Source: Brachybacterium sp. YJGR34 (lineage in GTDB: Bacteria > Actinomycetota > Actinomycetes > Actinomycetales > Dermabacteraceae). Taken from it: a stretch of 64,000 nt of DNA. How positions within the stretch are numbered: position 1 is the stretch's first letter; every line of letters begins with the position of its first letter. Made by a program: the position numbers and the translations under genes. Positions 26,089-34,999 of the stretch are shown one piece after another. Location: positions 1 to 64,000 of the forward strand of contig NZ_PNFB01000001.1 of assembly GCF_003347015.1 (NCBI RefSeq), written 5' to 3'. Under the pieces are notes generated by a model. That model searched no databases. It had not been told where the DNA came from and was given only the letters and a program-made list of their open reading frames with translations.

Positions 26089-27389
26089 CGCTGATCCGTC
26101 CAATCCTTGACGATCTGCTGCATGTCGCGGGCGGCCTCCGCGCTGGACAGGTTGCCCTGGAGCACCTTGCTCTGGACCGCGAAATAGCTGTCCGCCACCG
26201 CCTTGGGGAAGGCCTGATCCTGGATCGTGTAGATCTCGCTCTCCTCGCGGATCTGCGTCCACTGCGCGCTGAGGGGGAACTCGTCCGGGTCCGGTGGGGC
26301 GGCGAGCACGGCGGACTGGGAGTTCTGCAGCTCCCGTTGGACCTCGGGCTGCAGGATGTGGTCGATGACGGCGGCCGCGTCGTCCGGGGCCCCGGAGGTC
26401 GAGGAGATCATCAGGCCCTCGACGAAGCCCGAGTGCCGCACGGCCTCGTGCCCCGTCGGCAGCAGGAACGTCCCGAACTCCTCGCGGGGCTTCCCCGAGG
26501 GGACGATGTACTGCGACTCGATCCACGGGCCGCTGATCGTGAAGGCGCTGGTGCCCTGGACGAAGCTCTGCTCCGCATCGGGCGGGGCGACGCCGAGGGC
26601 GCCAGGGGTGATCCAGCCGCGGGCGTTCCAGGCCTGGAACAGGTCGAAGGACTCCATCACGGCCTGTTGGTCCCAGGACTCCTCGCCCACCAGGAGCGCA
26701 TCGTGCAGCTCCGGACCCGCCGTGACCTCGAGCAGGTACTCGTACAGGCGCATGATGTGCCAGCCGTACTTCCCGCCGAATCCTCCCGGGGTGATCCCGG
26801 AGGCGAGGATCAGCTCGTTGGCCTCCTCGAGCTCGTCGTACGTGGTCGGCACCGCGGCGCCGGCCTCCTCGAAGATCCGGGCGTTGCACCAGGCCCCGAG
26901 GGAGGCGACGTTGAGCGGTGCGCCGTGCCGGGCACCGTGGAAGGTCATCCCGTCGATGCCGGCGGCGCCGAGGCGCTCCTCCCAGACGTAGCTCTCGTAG
27001 TACGGCGCGAGGTCCATCGTGAGTCCCGCGTCGACGAAGGGCTGCCCGATCTGGCCGCCCCAGATCTGCCAGAGGTCGGGGGCGTTGCCGCCCAGGATGC
27101 GGGTGCGGAGCTTGTCGGGGAACTGGGCGGCGCCGGAGCCGGGCACGGTGTCGAGGGTGGTGCGGACCCCGGTGTCGGTCTCGAGCTCGGCCAGCTGCTC
27201 CCGCAGCAGCGTCGCACTGTCGATGTCGTCGTAGTTCAGCAGGGTCAGGCCGTCGGTCGCGGCCGAGCTGGTCCCGATGCCCGAGGCGCAGGAGCTGAGC
27301 GCGGCAGCGCCGGGCAGCGCGAGGGCACCGGTCAGGAAGCGCCGACGCGAGCCGTGTCCGCTGAGGTCGGGGTGCCTCGTCGCGTCCAT
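26085..27389 (-). CDS. Sugar-type ABC substrate-binding lipoprotein
   Basis: SBP family 1 binding protein, 434 residues. The N-terminus SRRRFLTGALALPGAAALSSC has a twin-arginine motif and a lipobox (LSSC), giving a membrane-anchored extracytoplasmic protein. Further features are GGNAPDLWQIWGGQ and DAAAVIDHILQPEVQREL, both typical of CUT1 binding proteins. It begins 5 bp after the end of the first hydrolase gene. Ligand unknown. Confidence 0.88.
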   Translation of the reverse strand: MDATRHPDLSGHGSRRRFLTGALALPGAAALSSCASGIGTSSAATDGLTLLNYDDIDSATLLREQLAELETDTGVRTTLDTVPGSGAAQFPDKLRTRILGGNAPDLWQIWGGQIGQPFVDAGLTMDLAPYYESYVWEERLGAAGIDGMTFHGARHGAPLNVASLGAWCNARIFEEAGAAVPTTYDELEEANELILASGITPGGFGGKYGWHIMRLYEYLLEVTAGPELHDALLVGEESWDQQAVMESFDLFQAWNARGWITPGALGVAPPDAEQSFVQGTSAFTISGPWIESQYIVPSGKPREEFGTFLLPTGHEAVRHSGFVEGLMISSTSGAPDDAAAVIDHILQPEVQRELQNSQSAVLAAPPDPDEFPLSAQWTQIREESEIYTIQDQAFPKAVADSYFAVQSKVLQGNLSSAEAARDMQQIVKDWTDQR

Positions 27390-27394
27390 GGCCG

Positions 27395-28285
27395 TCAGCT
27401 CCGCACGCCGGCGAAGCGGCGCAGCTTCGCGAACATGTCCTCGAGCAGATAGCGGCCGTCGTACATCTCGCAGACCCGCACGGTGTGACGGCCGCCGGGC
27501 AGCAGCCCGCCCTCGGCGCCGAAGGTCGGTGCCGCAACGGTGCGGAAGAGGCCTCCCAGCGGGTTCAGCATGAGTCCGATCGCGGGGGAATCGCCGAGAG
27601 CGCGGTGCTCGATGGGCTCTGCGTGCCAGGTCTCGTTCCAGTCCGTGAGCTGGCGCACGAGGTACTCGCCCAGCTCGCCGCAGGGGGCGACCTTCTCCTC
27701 GAGCTCGGCGTAGCCCACGGAGGTCATGACGTAGGCGGTGCGGGGGACCTGCCAGAGACGGATCCCTGAGCGGAAGACGACGTTCGCGGCCGCGATGTCG
27801 TTGCGCAGGTTGAACTCGGCGCGCTCCTCCGGCTCGCGGTCGCCGTATCCGGGGCCGCCGATCCAGATCACCGTGGTGTCGGTCTGCGCGATGCTCGGGT
27901 CCAGCAGGAGCGCGGAGGCCATGTCCGTCAGCGGGCCGAGGAAGGCGATCTGCAGCGGGCCCGCGTCGGTCCTGTGCGCCTCCTCGATGATCAGCCGCGC
28001 TCCCGGGGAGTCCGCGGGCGAGGCCTCGTCCGCGAGCGCGGAGGCGGCGCCGTTCTCGACGCGCACCTCGGGCATCGCGAGATGCTCCAGCAGCAGGTCG
28101 ATCTCCGCGCGGCTGTCGAGCATGCTCGTGCTCGAGCGGGAGGTGCCGAAGTGCGCCGCGATCAGGCCGCGCACGTCGAGCGTCTCGGAGAGCAGGGCGT
28201 GGACGATGGCGAACTGGTCGTCCGCCTCGTTCTTCGTGTCGGTGTTGATGAGGACCCGTCGGGTCCGGGGGGTGGGGATCGTCAT
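27395..28285 (-). CDS. Nucleoside-hydrolase-like protein with non-canonical Asp motif
   Basis: A 296-residue member of the inosine/uridine-preferring nucleoside hydrolase fold. Classical enzymes use an N-terminal Asp-x3-Asp-Asp calcium site; here the spacing is Asp16-TKNEA-Asp22-Asp23 (x5). Other fold features remain: FLGPLTDMASALLLDP, IWIGGPGYGD and NLRNDIAAANVVF. N-glycoside cleavage is plausible, but nucleosides need not be the substrate. It is the second gene of a LacI-controlled operon and is followed directly by the importer genes. No signal peptide, so it acts in the cytosol. Confidence 0.75.
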   Translation of the reverse strand: MTIPTPRTRRVLINTDTKNEADDQFAIVHALLSETLDVRGLIAAHFGTSRSSTSMLDSRAEIDLLLEHLAMPEVRVENGAASALADEASPADSPGARLIIEEAHRTDAGPLQIAFLGPLTDMASALLLDPSIAQTDTTVIWIGGPGYGDREPEERAEFNLRNDIAAANVVFRSGIRLWQVPRTAYVMTSVGYAELEEKVAPCGELGEYLVRQLTDWNETWHAEPIEHRALGDSPAIGLMLNPLGGLFRTVAAPTFGAEGGLLPGGRHTVRVCEMYDGRYLLEDMFAKLRRFAGVRS

Positions 28286-28444
28286 CGATCAGTCCTCCGG
28301 GGTCGAGGAGCTCGACGAGGGGACGCCGGCATCGCCTCGGGGGCGAGGGTCGGCTCGTCGTCGAGCGCGGATGGGGTGGCAGGGACCTGCCGGTCGTGGG
28401 TGGGCGAGGGCCGATCGCGACGTCGTCGCGGTCGGCCGACAGGG

Positions 28445-29479
28445 TCAGGGGCTCGTCAGCCAGGTGTCGAGCTCCTCGAGCTTGAGGAAGAGGTCCTCGA
28501 GCATCAGGCGGGTGTCCACCTGGGTGTAGACCCGCATCGGGCGGGCGTCGGGGCGGGCGGTGTAGCTGCCGTCGGCCTCGAGCGCCGGGGTGGGCATCAG
28601 ACGGTGGCGGCTCGAGGAGGAGTCGGGCTCGAAGAAGGAGCGCAGCGCGGTGAGCAGCACCAGCGGCGAGTCGCCGAGGGCGTAGGTCTCCGGCATGCCG
28701 CTGCTGTCCGCCCCGAGGGCGCTGAGGGCGACGGTCTCTTCGAAGAGGTAGCGGCCCACCGGCCCGGTGGCGGCGACGCGTCGACGCAGCTCGGCGGCGG
28801 AGACCAGGCACTGCCGGTAGACGTCGCGCGGGACCTGCCAGAGCGGGAGCTCGGAGTCGGTGAAGACCACCTGGGCGGCGAGCACGTCGATGAGCAGGTT
28901 GTACTCGATGGGCATGGCGCCCGGCGGCGGTGCGGCGAGCCCCTCGTGCTCGTTCCCGCCGATCCACACCACGGTCAGCCGCTCGGCGATGCGGGGCTCG
29001 GTAAGGACGGCGGAGGCGAGGTCGGTGAGACCGCCGCCGGCGACATAGAAGAGCGGGCTGTCGACGTCCTCGCGCAGGGCCTCCGCGATGATCACGTCCA
29101 CGGCGGGGGACGGCTGCGGTGCGGTGCGGGAGGAGAGCGGCCGGTTCGAGCCCTCGTGGATGATCTCGGTGGAGTCGAGGCCGATGCGCGCGAAGACGTC
29201 GCGGATGATGGCGGTCGCCTGGGTCGCCGAGTCGGGTCCGGGGTAGAACCCGTCGCCCTCGCGCAGGTGCGAGCCGATCACCGCGCGGATCTCGACGCTC
29301 GGCGAGAGCAGGTGGTGGATCAGCTGGTAGAGGTCGTCGGGGTCTCCGGCGAAGTCGTTGTCGATGATCACGCGCGCGGCCGGTGCGGTCGCGGGCGTCA
29401 GCGTCTGCCAGGGTGTCTCGCCCAGTGACCAGTGCTTCCTGGCCCGAACGGTGGCGCTGTCGGTGGGGATCCGGGTCAT
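28445..29479 (-). CDS. Nucleoside-hydrolase-like protein, second paralogue
   Basis: A 344-residue protein of the same fold as the next gene but clearly diverged. It too has the wide Asp42-FAGDP-Asp48-Asp49 spacing, and carries AGGGLTDLASAVLTEP, VWIGGNEHEG and EYNLLIDVLAAQVVF. A 34-residue N-terminal extension precedes the fold. AGAAGGAGG lies upstream of the ATG. It is first in the operon, facing the LacI gene. Two diverged hydrolases beside one importer suggest two linked glycosidic bonds or two related substrates. Confidence 0.75.
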   Translation of the reverse strand: MTRIPTDSATVRARKHWSLGETPWQTLTPATAPAARVIIDNDFAGDPDDLYQLIHHLLSPSVEIRAVIGSHLREGDGFYPGPDSATQATAIIRDVFARIGLDSTEIIHEGSNRPLSSRTAPQPSPAVDVIIAEALREDVDSPLFYVAGGGLTDLASAVLTEPRIAERLTVVWIGGNEHEGLAAPPPGAMPIEYNLLIDVLAAQVVFTDSELPLWQVPRDVYRQCLVSAAELRRRVAATGPVGRYLFEETVALSALGADSSGMPETYALGDSPLVLLTALRSFFEPDSSSSRHRLMPTPALEADGSYTARPDARPMRVYTQVDTRLMLEDLFLKLEELDTWLTSP

Positions 29480-29515
29480 CGTCGACCTCCTTCTGTCCGT
29501 GGCGACGCCTGAGTC

Positions 29516-29529
29516 GTCAACCGGTTGAC
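29516..29529. promoter_or_regulatory. LacI-type operator GTCAACCGGTTGAC
   Basis: A perfect 14-bp palindrome with the central CG typical of LacI-family sites, 37 bp upstream of the hydrolase/importer operon. Its CAACCGGTTG core recurs at 33411-33420 before the dehydrogenase/lactonase operon. Confidence 0.72.
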
Positions 29530-29536
29530 CGCATTG

Positions 29537-29574
29537 GGTTAACGATCACAGACCGTAGCATGTGATCGGTAACC
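29537..29574. promoter_or_regulatory. Second inverted repeat in the divergent LacI promoter region
   Basis: GGTTAACGATCAC (29537-29549) and GTGATCGGTAACC (29562-29574) match as inverted repeats at 12 of 13 positions with a 12-bp spacer. A TAGCAT -10-like hexamer (29556-29561) for the lacI-type gene lies between the arms. It may be an additional regulator site or a site for a second protein. Confidence 0.5.
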
Positions 29575-29622
29575 GAAAAAGGGGTGAGACGAACTCCGTC
29601 CCGATCCAGGAAGCGAGGACAG

Positions 29623-30666
29623 GTGGCGCAGTCCCGAGTCGGCGGCAGGCCGAGCATGGCGGACGTCGGACGAGCGGCCGGGGTCTCCGCGCAGACCGTC
29701 TCCCGATACTTCTCGGGACGGGGGTACGTGGGGGAGCGCACGCGTGTGCGGATCGCCGCGGCGGTCGAGGAGCTCGGATACCTCCCGAACCGGGCGGCCG
29801 GCAGCCTGCGCTCCCCGTACACGGGAACGATCGGCGTGCTGCTGGTGGGCGAGATGGTCCATGGCAGCGCCCAGATCCTGACCGGCCTCAGTCGCGCCTC
29901 CCGCGAGCTCGCCCAGATGCTGATGGTCGCCCAGGTCGAGGTCGGATTCGCCGCGGAGGGATGGCAGAGCGAGGTGCGCCGCGCGGTCGATCACTTCCTC
30001 TCCGCTCCCGTGGACGGGATCATCGTCTCCACCTCGATCCCCGGTGTGGACGAGTCGCTCGATCTGGCGCGGAAGCACGTCCCCGTCGTGAACCTCTCCG
30101 AGCGCCCGCGCCACGAGGTCGACTCGATCGGCACGCACTCCTTCACCGCGGGGCTCGAGGGCACGCGCCACCTCCTCGAGCAGGGTCACACGGAGATCCT
30201 CCATCTCGCCGGACCGCACACCCGCCACGAGGCCGTCGAGCGGGAGCGGGGATATCGCGAGGCCATGGCGCAGGCCGGGCTCGAGCCCGTCGTCATCAGC
30301 GGAGCACGCGACTGGTCCTCGGCGAGCGGCTTCGAGGCCACGCAGAGAATCGGGCCGAGCAGCTTCACCGCGGTCTTCGCCGCGAACGACGAGATCGCCC
30401 TGGGGTTCCTGAGCGCCATGGAGGGCCGAGGACGGAAGGCGCCGGCGGACTTCTCGATCGTCGGCGTCGACGACATGCCGGCCGCCGCCTACTTCTCGCC
30501 ACCCCTGACCACGATGCGCCTCGACTTCCAGGGCGTCGGGCGCACGACGCTCCACACGCTCGTCGAGCGGATCCGCTCCGGGGAGAGCACCCCGCGGCAG
30601 ATCATCGAGCCCGAGCTGGTGGTGCGCGCGTCGGTGGCTCCCCACGGGGGCACTGCCGACGACTGA
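29623..30666 (+). CDS. LacI-family transcriptional regulator
   Basis: Repressor with an N-terminal helix-turn-helix (MADVGRAAGVSAQTVSRYFS) and hinge (NRAAGSLRS), followed by a periplasmic-binding-protein-like ligand domain. I prefer GTG 29623 (AGCGAGGA upstream), giving 347 residues; GTG 29584 would add 13 basic residues, and ATG 29656 is also possible. It is divergent from the hydrolase/importer operon and converges on the ApnL-like gene. The palindromes with AACCGGTT at 29516 and 33411 flank both target operons, so it probably controls both. Confidence 0.87.
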   Translation: MAQSRVGGRPSMADVGRAAGVSAQTVSRYFSGRGYVGERTRVRIAAAVEELGYLPNRAAGSLRSPYTGTIGVLLVGEMVHGSAQILTGLSRASRELAQMLMVAQVEVGFAAEGWQSEVRRAVDHFLSAPVDGIIVSTSIPGVDESLDLARKHVPVVNLSERPRHEVDSIGTHSFTAGLEGTRHLLEQGHTEILHLAGPHTRHEAVERERGYREAMAQAGLEPVVISGARDWSSASGFEATQRIGPSSFTAVFAANDEIALGFLSAMEGRGRKAPADFSIVGVDDMPAAAYFSPPLTTMRLDFQGVGRTTLHTLVERIRSGESTPRQIIEPELVVRASVAPHGGTADD

Positions 30667-30680
30667 GCGGTCGCCGGGCA

Positions 30681-30723
30681 CGTCGCGGCGCTCCGGGTCC
30701 CGGTGCTCGGTGCCGCCGCGACG
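30681..30723. terminator. Hairpin between convergent lacI-type and ApnL-like genes
   Basis: CGTCGCGGCG (30681-30690) and CGCCGCGACG (30714-30723) form a perfect 10-bp stem in the 63-bp gap between two convergent stop codons. A bidirectional terminator role is likely. Confidence 0.55.
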
Positions 30724-30729
30724 GGGTCC

Positions 30730-32550
30730 TCAGGCCCGGTGACCCGGTGAGCTCTCCGCGGCGAGGTCCGGCCGGTGCCAGCTCCAGGGGGCGACCTCGG
30801 CGCGGCGGATCGGGACGCCCGGGAGCTGGAGGTCCACCGTGCGGTGGCGGTCCGAGAGGTTCGCGAGCAGCACCGACGCCCCGTCCGCGGCGTCCTGCGC
30901 CCCGAGGGCCCACAGCAGGCCGTCGGGGCTCGCGCCGCTCAGCAGCGCGCGGCCGGGAAGGGCGGCCAGGGCCGCGAGGGCGGCGCGCACCGGCCGGTCC
31001 GTGCCGTCGGCCCGCCGCAGCCCGCGCGGCCCCCAGTCCTCGAACCAGGTCAGCGAGGCGATGCCCGGCACGGCCAGCGCCGCGGCGCTCGCGATCGTCC
31101 AGGCGGCCAGCTCGGGGCTGTCCTGGCGGGGGTCCGCCGCGCCGGTGCGGTGCGCGCCGTAGCCCTCGGCGAGGTCGGTGCGGCGAGGCGGCCGGACGGG
31201 CCGGGTCGCGACGTTGTTGAAGCGCGGGCGCAGGGTCACGGGACCGATGTGGACCGGTGTGCCGGGGGCACGGGCAGCCGCCTCGGTGGCGAGGAGGCGC
31301 TGCATCGCCACGGACTCCACCAGCTGCTCCGTCTCCAGGGTGTGGAACAGCGGGGTGGTGGGGAAGACCAGCGCGTCGAGCTCCCCGTGCGGCACACGGT
31401 CCCACTCGCGGTTCAGCTCGGTGTAGTGGGAGCGGGAGCCGCCGACGACAGGCACCGCCTCCGTCCGCACCGCGCCGAGCGCGGCACGCAGGGCCCGGGC
31501 CGATCCCGGCTCGGTGACGTGCGAGGTGGCATCGACGATCGCCGCCCAGCGCAGCGGGACGTCCCGGAGGGCGCCGGCCACCTCCGCGAGCACTGCCGGG
31601 TCCGGGGGAGTGGCGCTGACCAGCAGGACCGCGAGATCCTCCGCCCCACGACGCGCCCGCCCGAGGGCGGCGGGCCACGCGGGATCGCGCAGGTCGAGCT
31701 CGACGTGGGCGTGCGCGGCCACGGGGTCCGGGGTGGCCGGTGCAGGATCCGGGGCGGACGAGGCGCCGACGGCGATCAGCGGGACGGTGCCGGCCGCGGT
31801 GAGGGTGAGGACGTCGGGCTGCGGGGCGGGCTCTTCCGCCCGCCCGTCGCCACGGGGTGCGTCGGCGCCGCCGGCCGGGCCGTCCCCCGCCGTGAGCACC
31901 ACCCGCTGGTGGGCCCGTTCCCCGGCGGCGAGGGTGTACGGGAAGGGCTCCGCGAGCGGACGGCTGTAGGTCTTGTACGAGGCGTCCGACCAGTTGCGCT
32001 GATCCTCCATCTCGAACACCTCCCCCTCGAGCTCCACACGCAGCGGGATCCCGTGGTCGCTCCAGGACAGCGCCGTGATGTCGCGGGCCGGCTGATGCGG
32101 GGAGAGGGCCACGGGGAAGGTCAGCGCCTCCTCGGAGCCGTCGCAGTGGCCCACGCCCATCACCTGCCCGGCCAGGCGCGGGGGATGCAGCACCACCAGT
32201 CCCGTGCGATTGGTGCGGGTCTCCGCGCGGGCGACGGCCTCCAGCGTCACGGCGAGGCGGTCGCCGTCGGCCTCGACGTGCAGGCGTTCGGACAGGGTGA
32301 GGCCCGGTGCGTCGACCTCCAGCTCGAGGACCAGCGTGTCGCCCTCGGCGCGATGCGCGGCGACGGTCGGCCAGGCGGTGCTCCAGTCCTCGTCGCGGGC
32401 GACCGCGCGGATCGCGCGCAGCACGATCTGACCGTCGCAGCGCACATCGGCCAGCTCGTCGCCGCGCACGTCGAGCGACCAGCGCCCCGCGCTCCAGCGC
32501 TCGCCGGAGGGGACGGCGCCCCAGGCGTCGCGTGCGCCGGGCGTGCTCAC
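30730..32550 (-). CDS. D-apionate lactonase-like protein (ApnL family candidate)
   Basis: A 606-residue cytosolic protein without signal peptide. I associate it with the ApnL/D-apionate lactonase-like family on the basis of its layout and the stretch MEDQRNWSDASYKTYS (about residues 180-196) with the preceding VGHCDGSEEALTFP; this is recall of family appearance, not a search. The N-terminal half looks like a beta-sandwich, the middle (about residues 270-500) like an alpha/beta barrel, then a small beta domain. GTG start overlaps the stop of the dehydrogenase upstream. A lactonase beside a sugar dehydrogenase would convert a sugar to its aldonic acid. A glycoside hydrolase is the alternative. 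Confidence 0.5.
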   Translation of the reverse strand: MSTPGARDAWGAVPSGERWSAGRWSLDVRGDELADVRCDGQIVLRAIRAVARDEDWSTAWPTVAAHRAEGDTLVLELEVDAPGLTLSERLHVEADGDRLAVTLEAVARAETRTNRTGLVVLHPPRLAGQVMGVGHCDGSEEALTFPVALSPHQPARDITALSWSDHGIPLRVELEGEVFEMEDQRNWSDASYKTYSRPLAEPFPYTLAAGERAHQRVVLTAGDGPAGGADAPRGDGRAEEPAPQPDVLTLTAAGTVPLIAVGASSAPDPAPATPDPVAAHAHVELDLRDPAWPAALGRARRGAEDLAVLLVSATPPDPAVLAEVAGALRDVPLRWAAIVDATSHVTEPGSARALRAALGAVRTEAVPVVGGSRSHYTELNREWDRVPHGELDALVFPTTPLFHTLETEQLVESVAMQRLLATEAAARAPGTPVHIGPVTLRPRFNNVATRPVRPPRRTDLAEGYGAHRTGAADPRQDSPELAAWTIASAAALAVPGIASLTWFEDWGPRGLRRADGTDRPVRAALAALAALPGRALLSGASPDGLLWALGAQDAADGASVLLANLSDRHRTVDLQLPGVPIRRAEVAPWSWHRPDLAAESSPGHRA

Positions 32551-33317
32551 AGCGCGGTCATGCCGCCGTCGACGGCGAACAGCGAGCCGGTGGCGAAGGC
32601 GCTGTCGTCGCTCGCGAGGAACACCATGATCCCCTCGACGTCCTGCGGCGTGCCGGCCCGGCCCAGCGGGATCCGGCTCACGATCGCCGAGCGCTCCTCG
32701 GGATCGTCGGAGATGGTCGTGACCAGCGGGGTCTCGGTGTAGGCGGGGATCACGGCGTTGACCCGGATGCCGTCGGCCGCATAGGCGGCGGCCACCGTGC
32801 GCGTCAGGCCGTGCAGCCCCGCCTTGGTCGTGGCGTAGGCGGTGAAGTCGTTCCCCTCGCCGCTCAGACCCGTGGGGCTGCCGGTGATGACGATCGAGCC
32901 GCCGCCGGTGGCCAGCATCGAGCGCACGGCGTGCTTGACGGTGAGGAAGGTGCCGGTGAGGTTGACGTCGACGGTGCGCTGCCAGACCTCCAGATCCACC
33001 TCGGCGATCTTCGCGTCCTGGCCGAACAGCTGCACGCCGGCGTTGGCGATCACGACGTCCGGCGTCCAGTCCGCCGCGGCGAGCTCAGCGAAGGCGGACT
33101 CGACCGCGGCCTCGTCGGCGATGTCCACGGTCACGGCCCGCGCGGTGCCCGGGCCGGACTCGGCGGTGATGCTCTCGGCCGCGGTGCGGGCGGCCCCGGA
33201 ATCGCGGTCGGCGATCACGACCCGTGCCCCCTCGCGGGCGAAGCGGGAGGCGACGGCGAGGCCGATGCCGGAGGCGGCGCCGGTGATCAGGGCGGTGCGG
33301 GAGGTCAGACGAGACAT
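32547..33317 (-). CDS. Short-chain dehydrogenase/reductase, probable sugar dehydrogenase
   Basis: Classical SDR of 256 residues with TGAASGIG (12-19), ANAGV (91-95), catalytic Ser147, Tyr161 and Lys165 (YATTK), and a C-terminal FAVDGGMTAL. The coenzyme is probably NAD, since Asp (IADRDS) follows the second strand. It is first of a two-gene operon with the ApnL-like protein, coupled by GTGA overlap, and a LacI-type operator lies ~95 bp upstream. Oxidation of a free aldose to its lactone is the inferred role. Confidence 0.85.
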   Translation of the reverse strand: MSRLTSRTALITGAASGIGLAVASRFAREGARVVIADRDSGAARTAAESITAESGPGTARAVTVDIADEAAVESAFAELAAADWTPDVVIANAGVQLFGQDAKIAEVDLEVWQRTVDVNLTGTFLTVKHAVRSMLATGGGSIVITGSPTGLSGEGNDFTAYATTKAGLHGLTRTVAAAYAADGIRVNAVIPAYTETPLVTTISDDPEERSAIVSRIPLGRAGTPQDVEGIMVFLASDDSAFATGSLFAVDGGMTAL

Positions 33318-33724
33318 CGTTGGATCATCCGTTCGGTGGGGGTGAGGTGCGGCGGTGCACGGCCAGGCGGCGGCGGGGCAGCTCCCGGCCGGCGACCCGC
33401 CCAGTCTGCCCAACCGGTTGACCAGTGGCAAGGAGGGCGGTGCGCCCGGCCGACTGCGGCGACCGCCTCCTCGGGCCCCGGAGCGGGCGCCCTCGTCGTG
33501 TCCGAGGAGCGCCCCGCAGCGCCCCTTCCGGCCCGGCGACCGGGCCGCGGCGAGAAAGGCGCGGTTCCGTGGCAGATCAGGGCCGGATCTGGCACGGGAT
33601 CGCACTCAACTGCTCGACGGCGCGGGCGGCGCAGGCGGCGCCGGTTGCACCGCGCCGCACGGGCCCGCGCCCGCAGCTGGACGGCTCCGGTCCGCGCCCG
33701 CCCGGCCGCTCGCCGCTGCGCGGC
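33318..33724. other. 407-bp intergenic region with LacI-type operator
   Basis: No gene is convincing here: the reading frames through it are shadow frames of GC-rich DNA. It separates the end of telA from the SDR gene and holds the CAACCGGTTG site at 33411. The part nearest telA (about 33600-33720) is very GC-rich and probably structured. Confidence 0.6.
33411..33420. promoter_or_regulatory. LacI-type operator CAACCGGTTG
   Basis: Perfect 10-bp palindrome followed by AC, giving CAACCGGTTGAC as in the operator at 29516-29529. It lies 94 bp upstream of the SDR start and links the dehydrogenase/lactonase operon to the LacI regulator 3 kb away. Confidence 0.65.
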
Positions 33725-34945
33725 TCAGCGGTCCTCGATCTCCAGGAGGTCGGCGGCGTTGTCGAGCTGGGCCTCGACCTCGGTGGGGGTCTCCTTCTGC
33801 ATGCGGTCCATGTACGGCTGGGCGCGCTGGACCTGGTGCTCGAGGTTCTCGACCGTCGTGAGGAAGTTCTTGTTCGCCTGGGCGCGGAAGCTGTCGATCC
33901 CGTCCATGGTGGTGAACAGGTTGTCGAAGGCCTTCTGCAGGGTCTCGGGGGAGACGCCGGAGGTCGCGGCCTGCTCCTGGATCTTGACCGAGTTGTCCGC
34001 GAGCATCTTCGAGGTGCGGGAGATGAGGTTGTCGGTGGTGCGGTTGACCGCGTCGATCTGGTCCAGCACGATCTTCTGGTTCTCGAGCGCCTGGGCGGTG
34101 ATCACGGCGGTGCGCAGGGCGGTGACGGTGGTGGTCCGCGCCCGCTCCACGCCCTGCTGGAGCTTGGTGTTGTTGTCCTCGATGAGGCCCATCGACATGT
34201 AGGCCTGGACGGTCACGGCGATCTGCGTGGCCACGTCCTGGCGGCGCTGGCGCACGGCGAAGAGCACGTCCCGCTCGAGGGCATCGGCCTCCGCGGCCTT
34301 GCCCTCGGCGCGGGCCTGCTCGGCGCGGCGCACCGCCCGCTCGTCCAGCAGCGTCAGCAGCGAGGCGGCCTTCTGCAGGGCGCCGAGGTCCTCCCAGAGG
34401 CCGCGGCGCTCCACGGCGAGCTCGGCGTTGTCCTTCTGGAGCATCTCCTGGCCGCGGCCCAGTGCGCCGAGGACCTGGTCGAGCTGGTCCTGGTTCGACT
34501 CGAAGCCGCGGAAGTAGCGCTTGGCGGCGTTGCGGCCGGGCAGGAAGGACAGCGCCTTCTGCGCGAAGGTCTCGTCCTTGGGCGCCAGATCCTCCATGGT
34601 GGTGCGCAGCTCGGAGAGGCTCTTGGCGACGGATTCCTGGGCATTGCCCTTGTCCTTGGACTCCTTCAGCGTCTGCTCCATGAAGCGGGAGGAGGTGCTG
34701 GAGGTGCGCTCGAAGGTGCGCCGCGCGACCGCGCCGAGGGCGTTGACCTGGGCGGTGAACTCCTGGGAGTGGGGGTTCAGGCCGGCGACCTGGTCCACCC
34801 ACGCGTCGGCCTTCTGCGCGAGCTCCTGCTGCTGCTCCTCGGGGAGGTCGGGCAGCACCGAGACGGCCTGGTCATCGCTGATCTCCTCGACCGGCTCGGC
34901 GGGTGCGATCTCTTCGGCGGGGGTGGGCGGCTGGAGCTTGTCCAT
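33725..34945 (-). CDS. telA: Toxic anion resistance protein TelA
   Basis: A 406-residue protein of the TelA family (tellurite/toxic anion resistance). It is almost wholly helical and coiled-coil-like. Family stretches include SFLPGRNAAKRYFRGFES, AVRQRRQDVATQIAVTVQAY, and NTKLQQGVERARTTTVTALRTA. The N-terminus is acidic and Pro-rich. It follows an XpaC-like gene by 54 bp, an arrangement also known in Firmicutes. The biochemical role is not established for the family; membrane stress or signalling roles have been proposed. Confidence 0.9.
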   Translation of the reverse strand: MDKLQPPTPAEEIAPAEPVEEISDDQAVSVLPDLPEEQQQELAQKADAWVDQVAGLNPHSQEFTAQVNALGAVARRTFERTSSTSSRFMEQTLKESKDKGNAQESVAKSLSELRTTMEDLAPKDETFAQKALSFLPGRNAAKRYFRGFESNQDQLDQVLGALGRGQEMLQKDNAELAVERRGLWEDLGALQKAASLLTLLDERAVRRAEQARAEGKAAEADALERDVLFAVRQRRQDVATQIAVTVQAYMSMGLIEDNNTKLQQGVERARTTTVTALRTAVITAQALENQKIVLDQIDAVNRTTDNLISRTSKMLADNSVKIQEQAATSGVSPETLQKAFDNLFTTMDGIDSFRAQANKNFLTTVENLEHQVQRAQPYMDRMQKETPTEVEAQLDNAADLLEIEDR

Positions 34946-34999
34946 CGGGGCCTCCTGGGGTGGGTTGCGGTGGCGGGGAACGGCGGGCGGACCAGCTGG

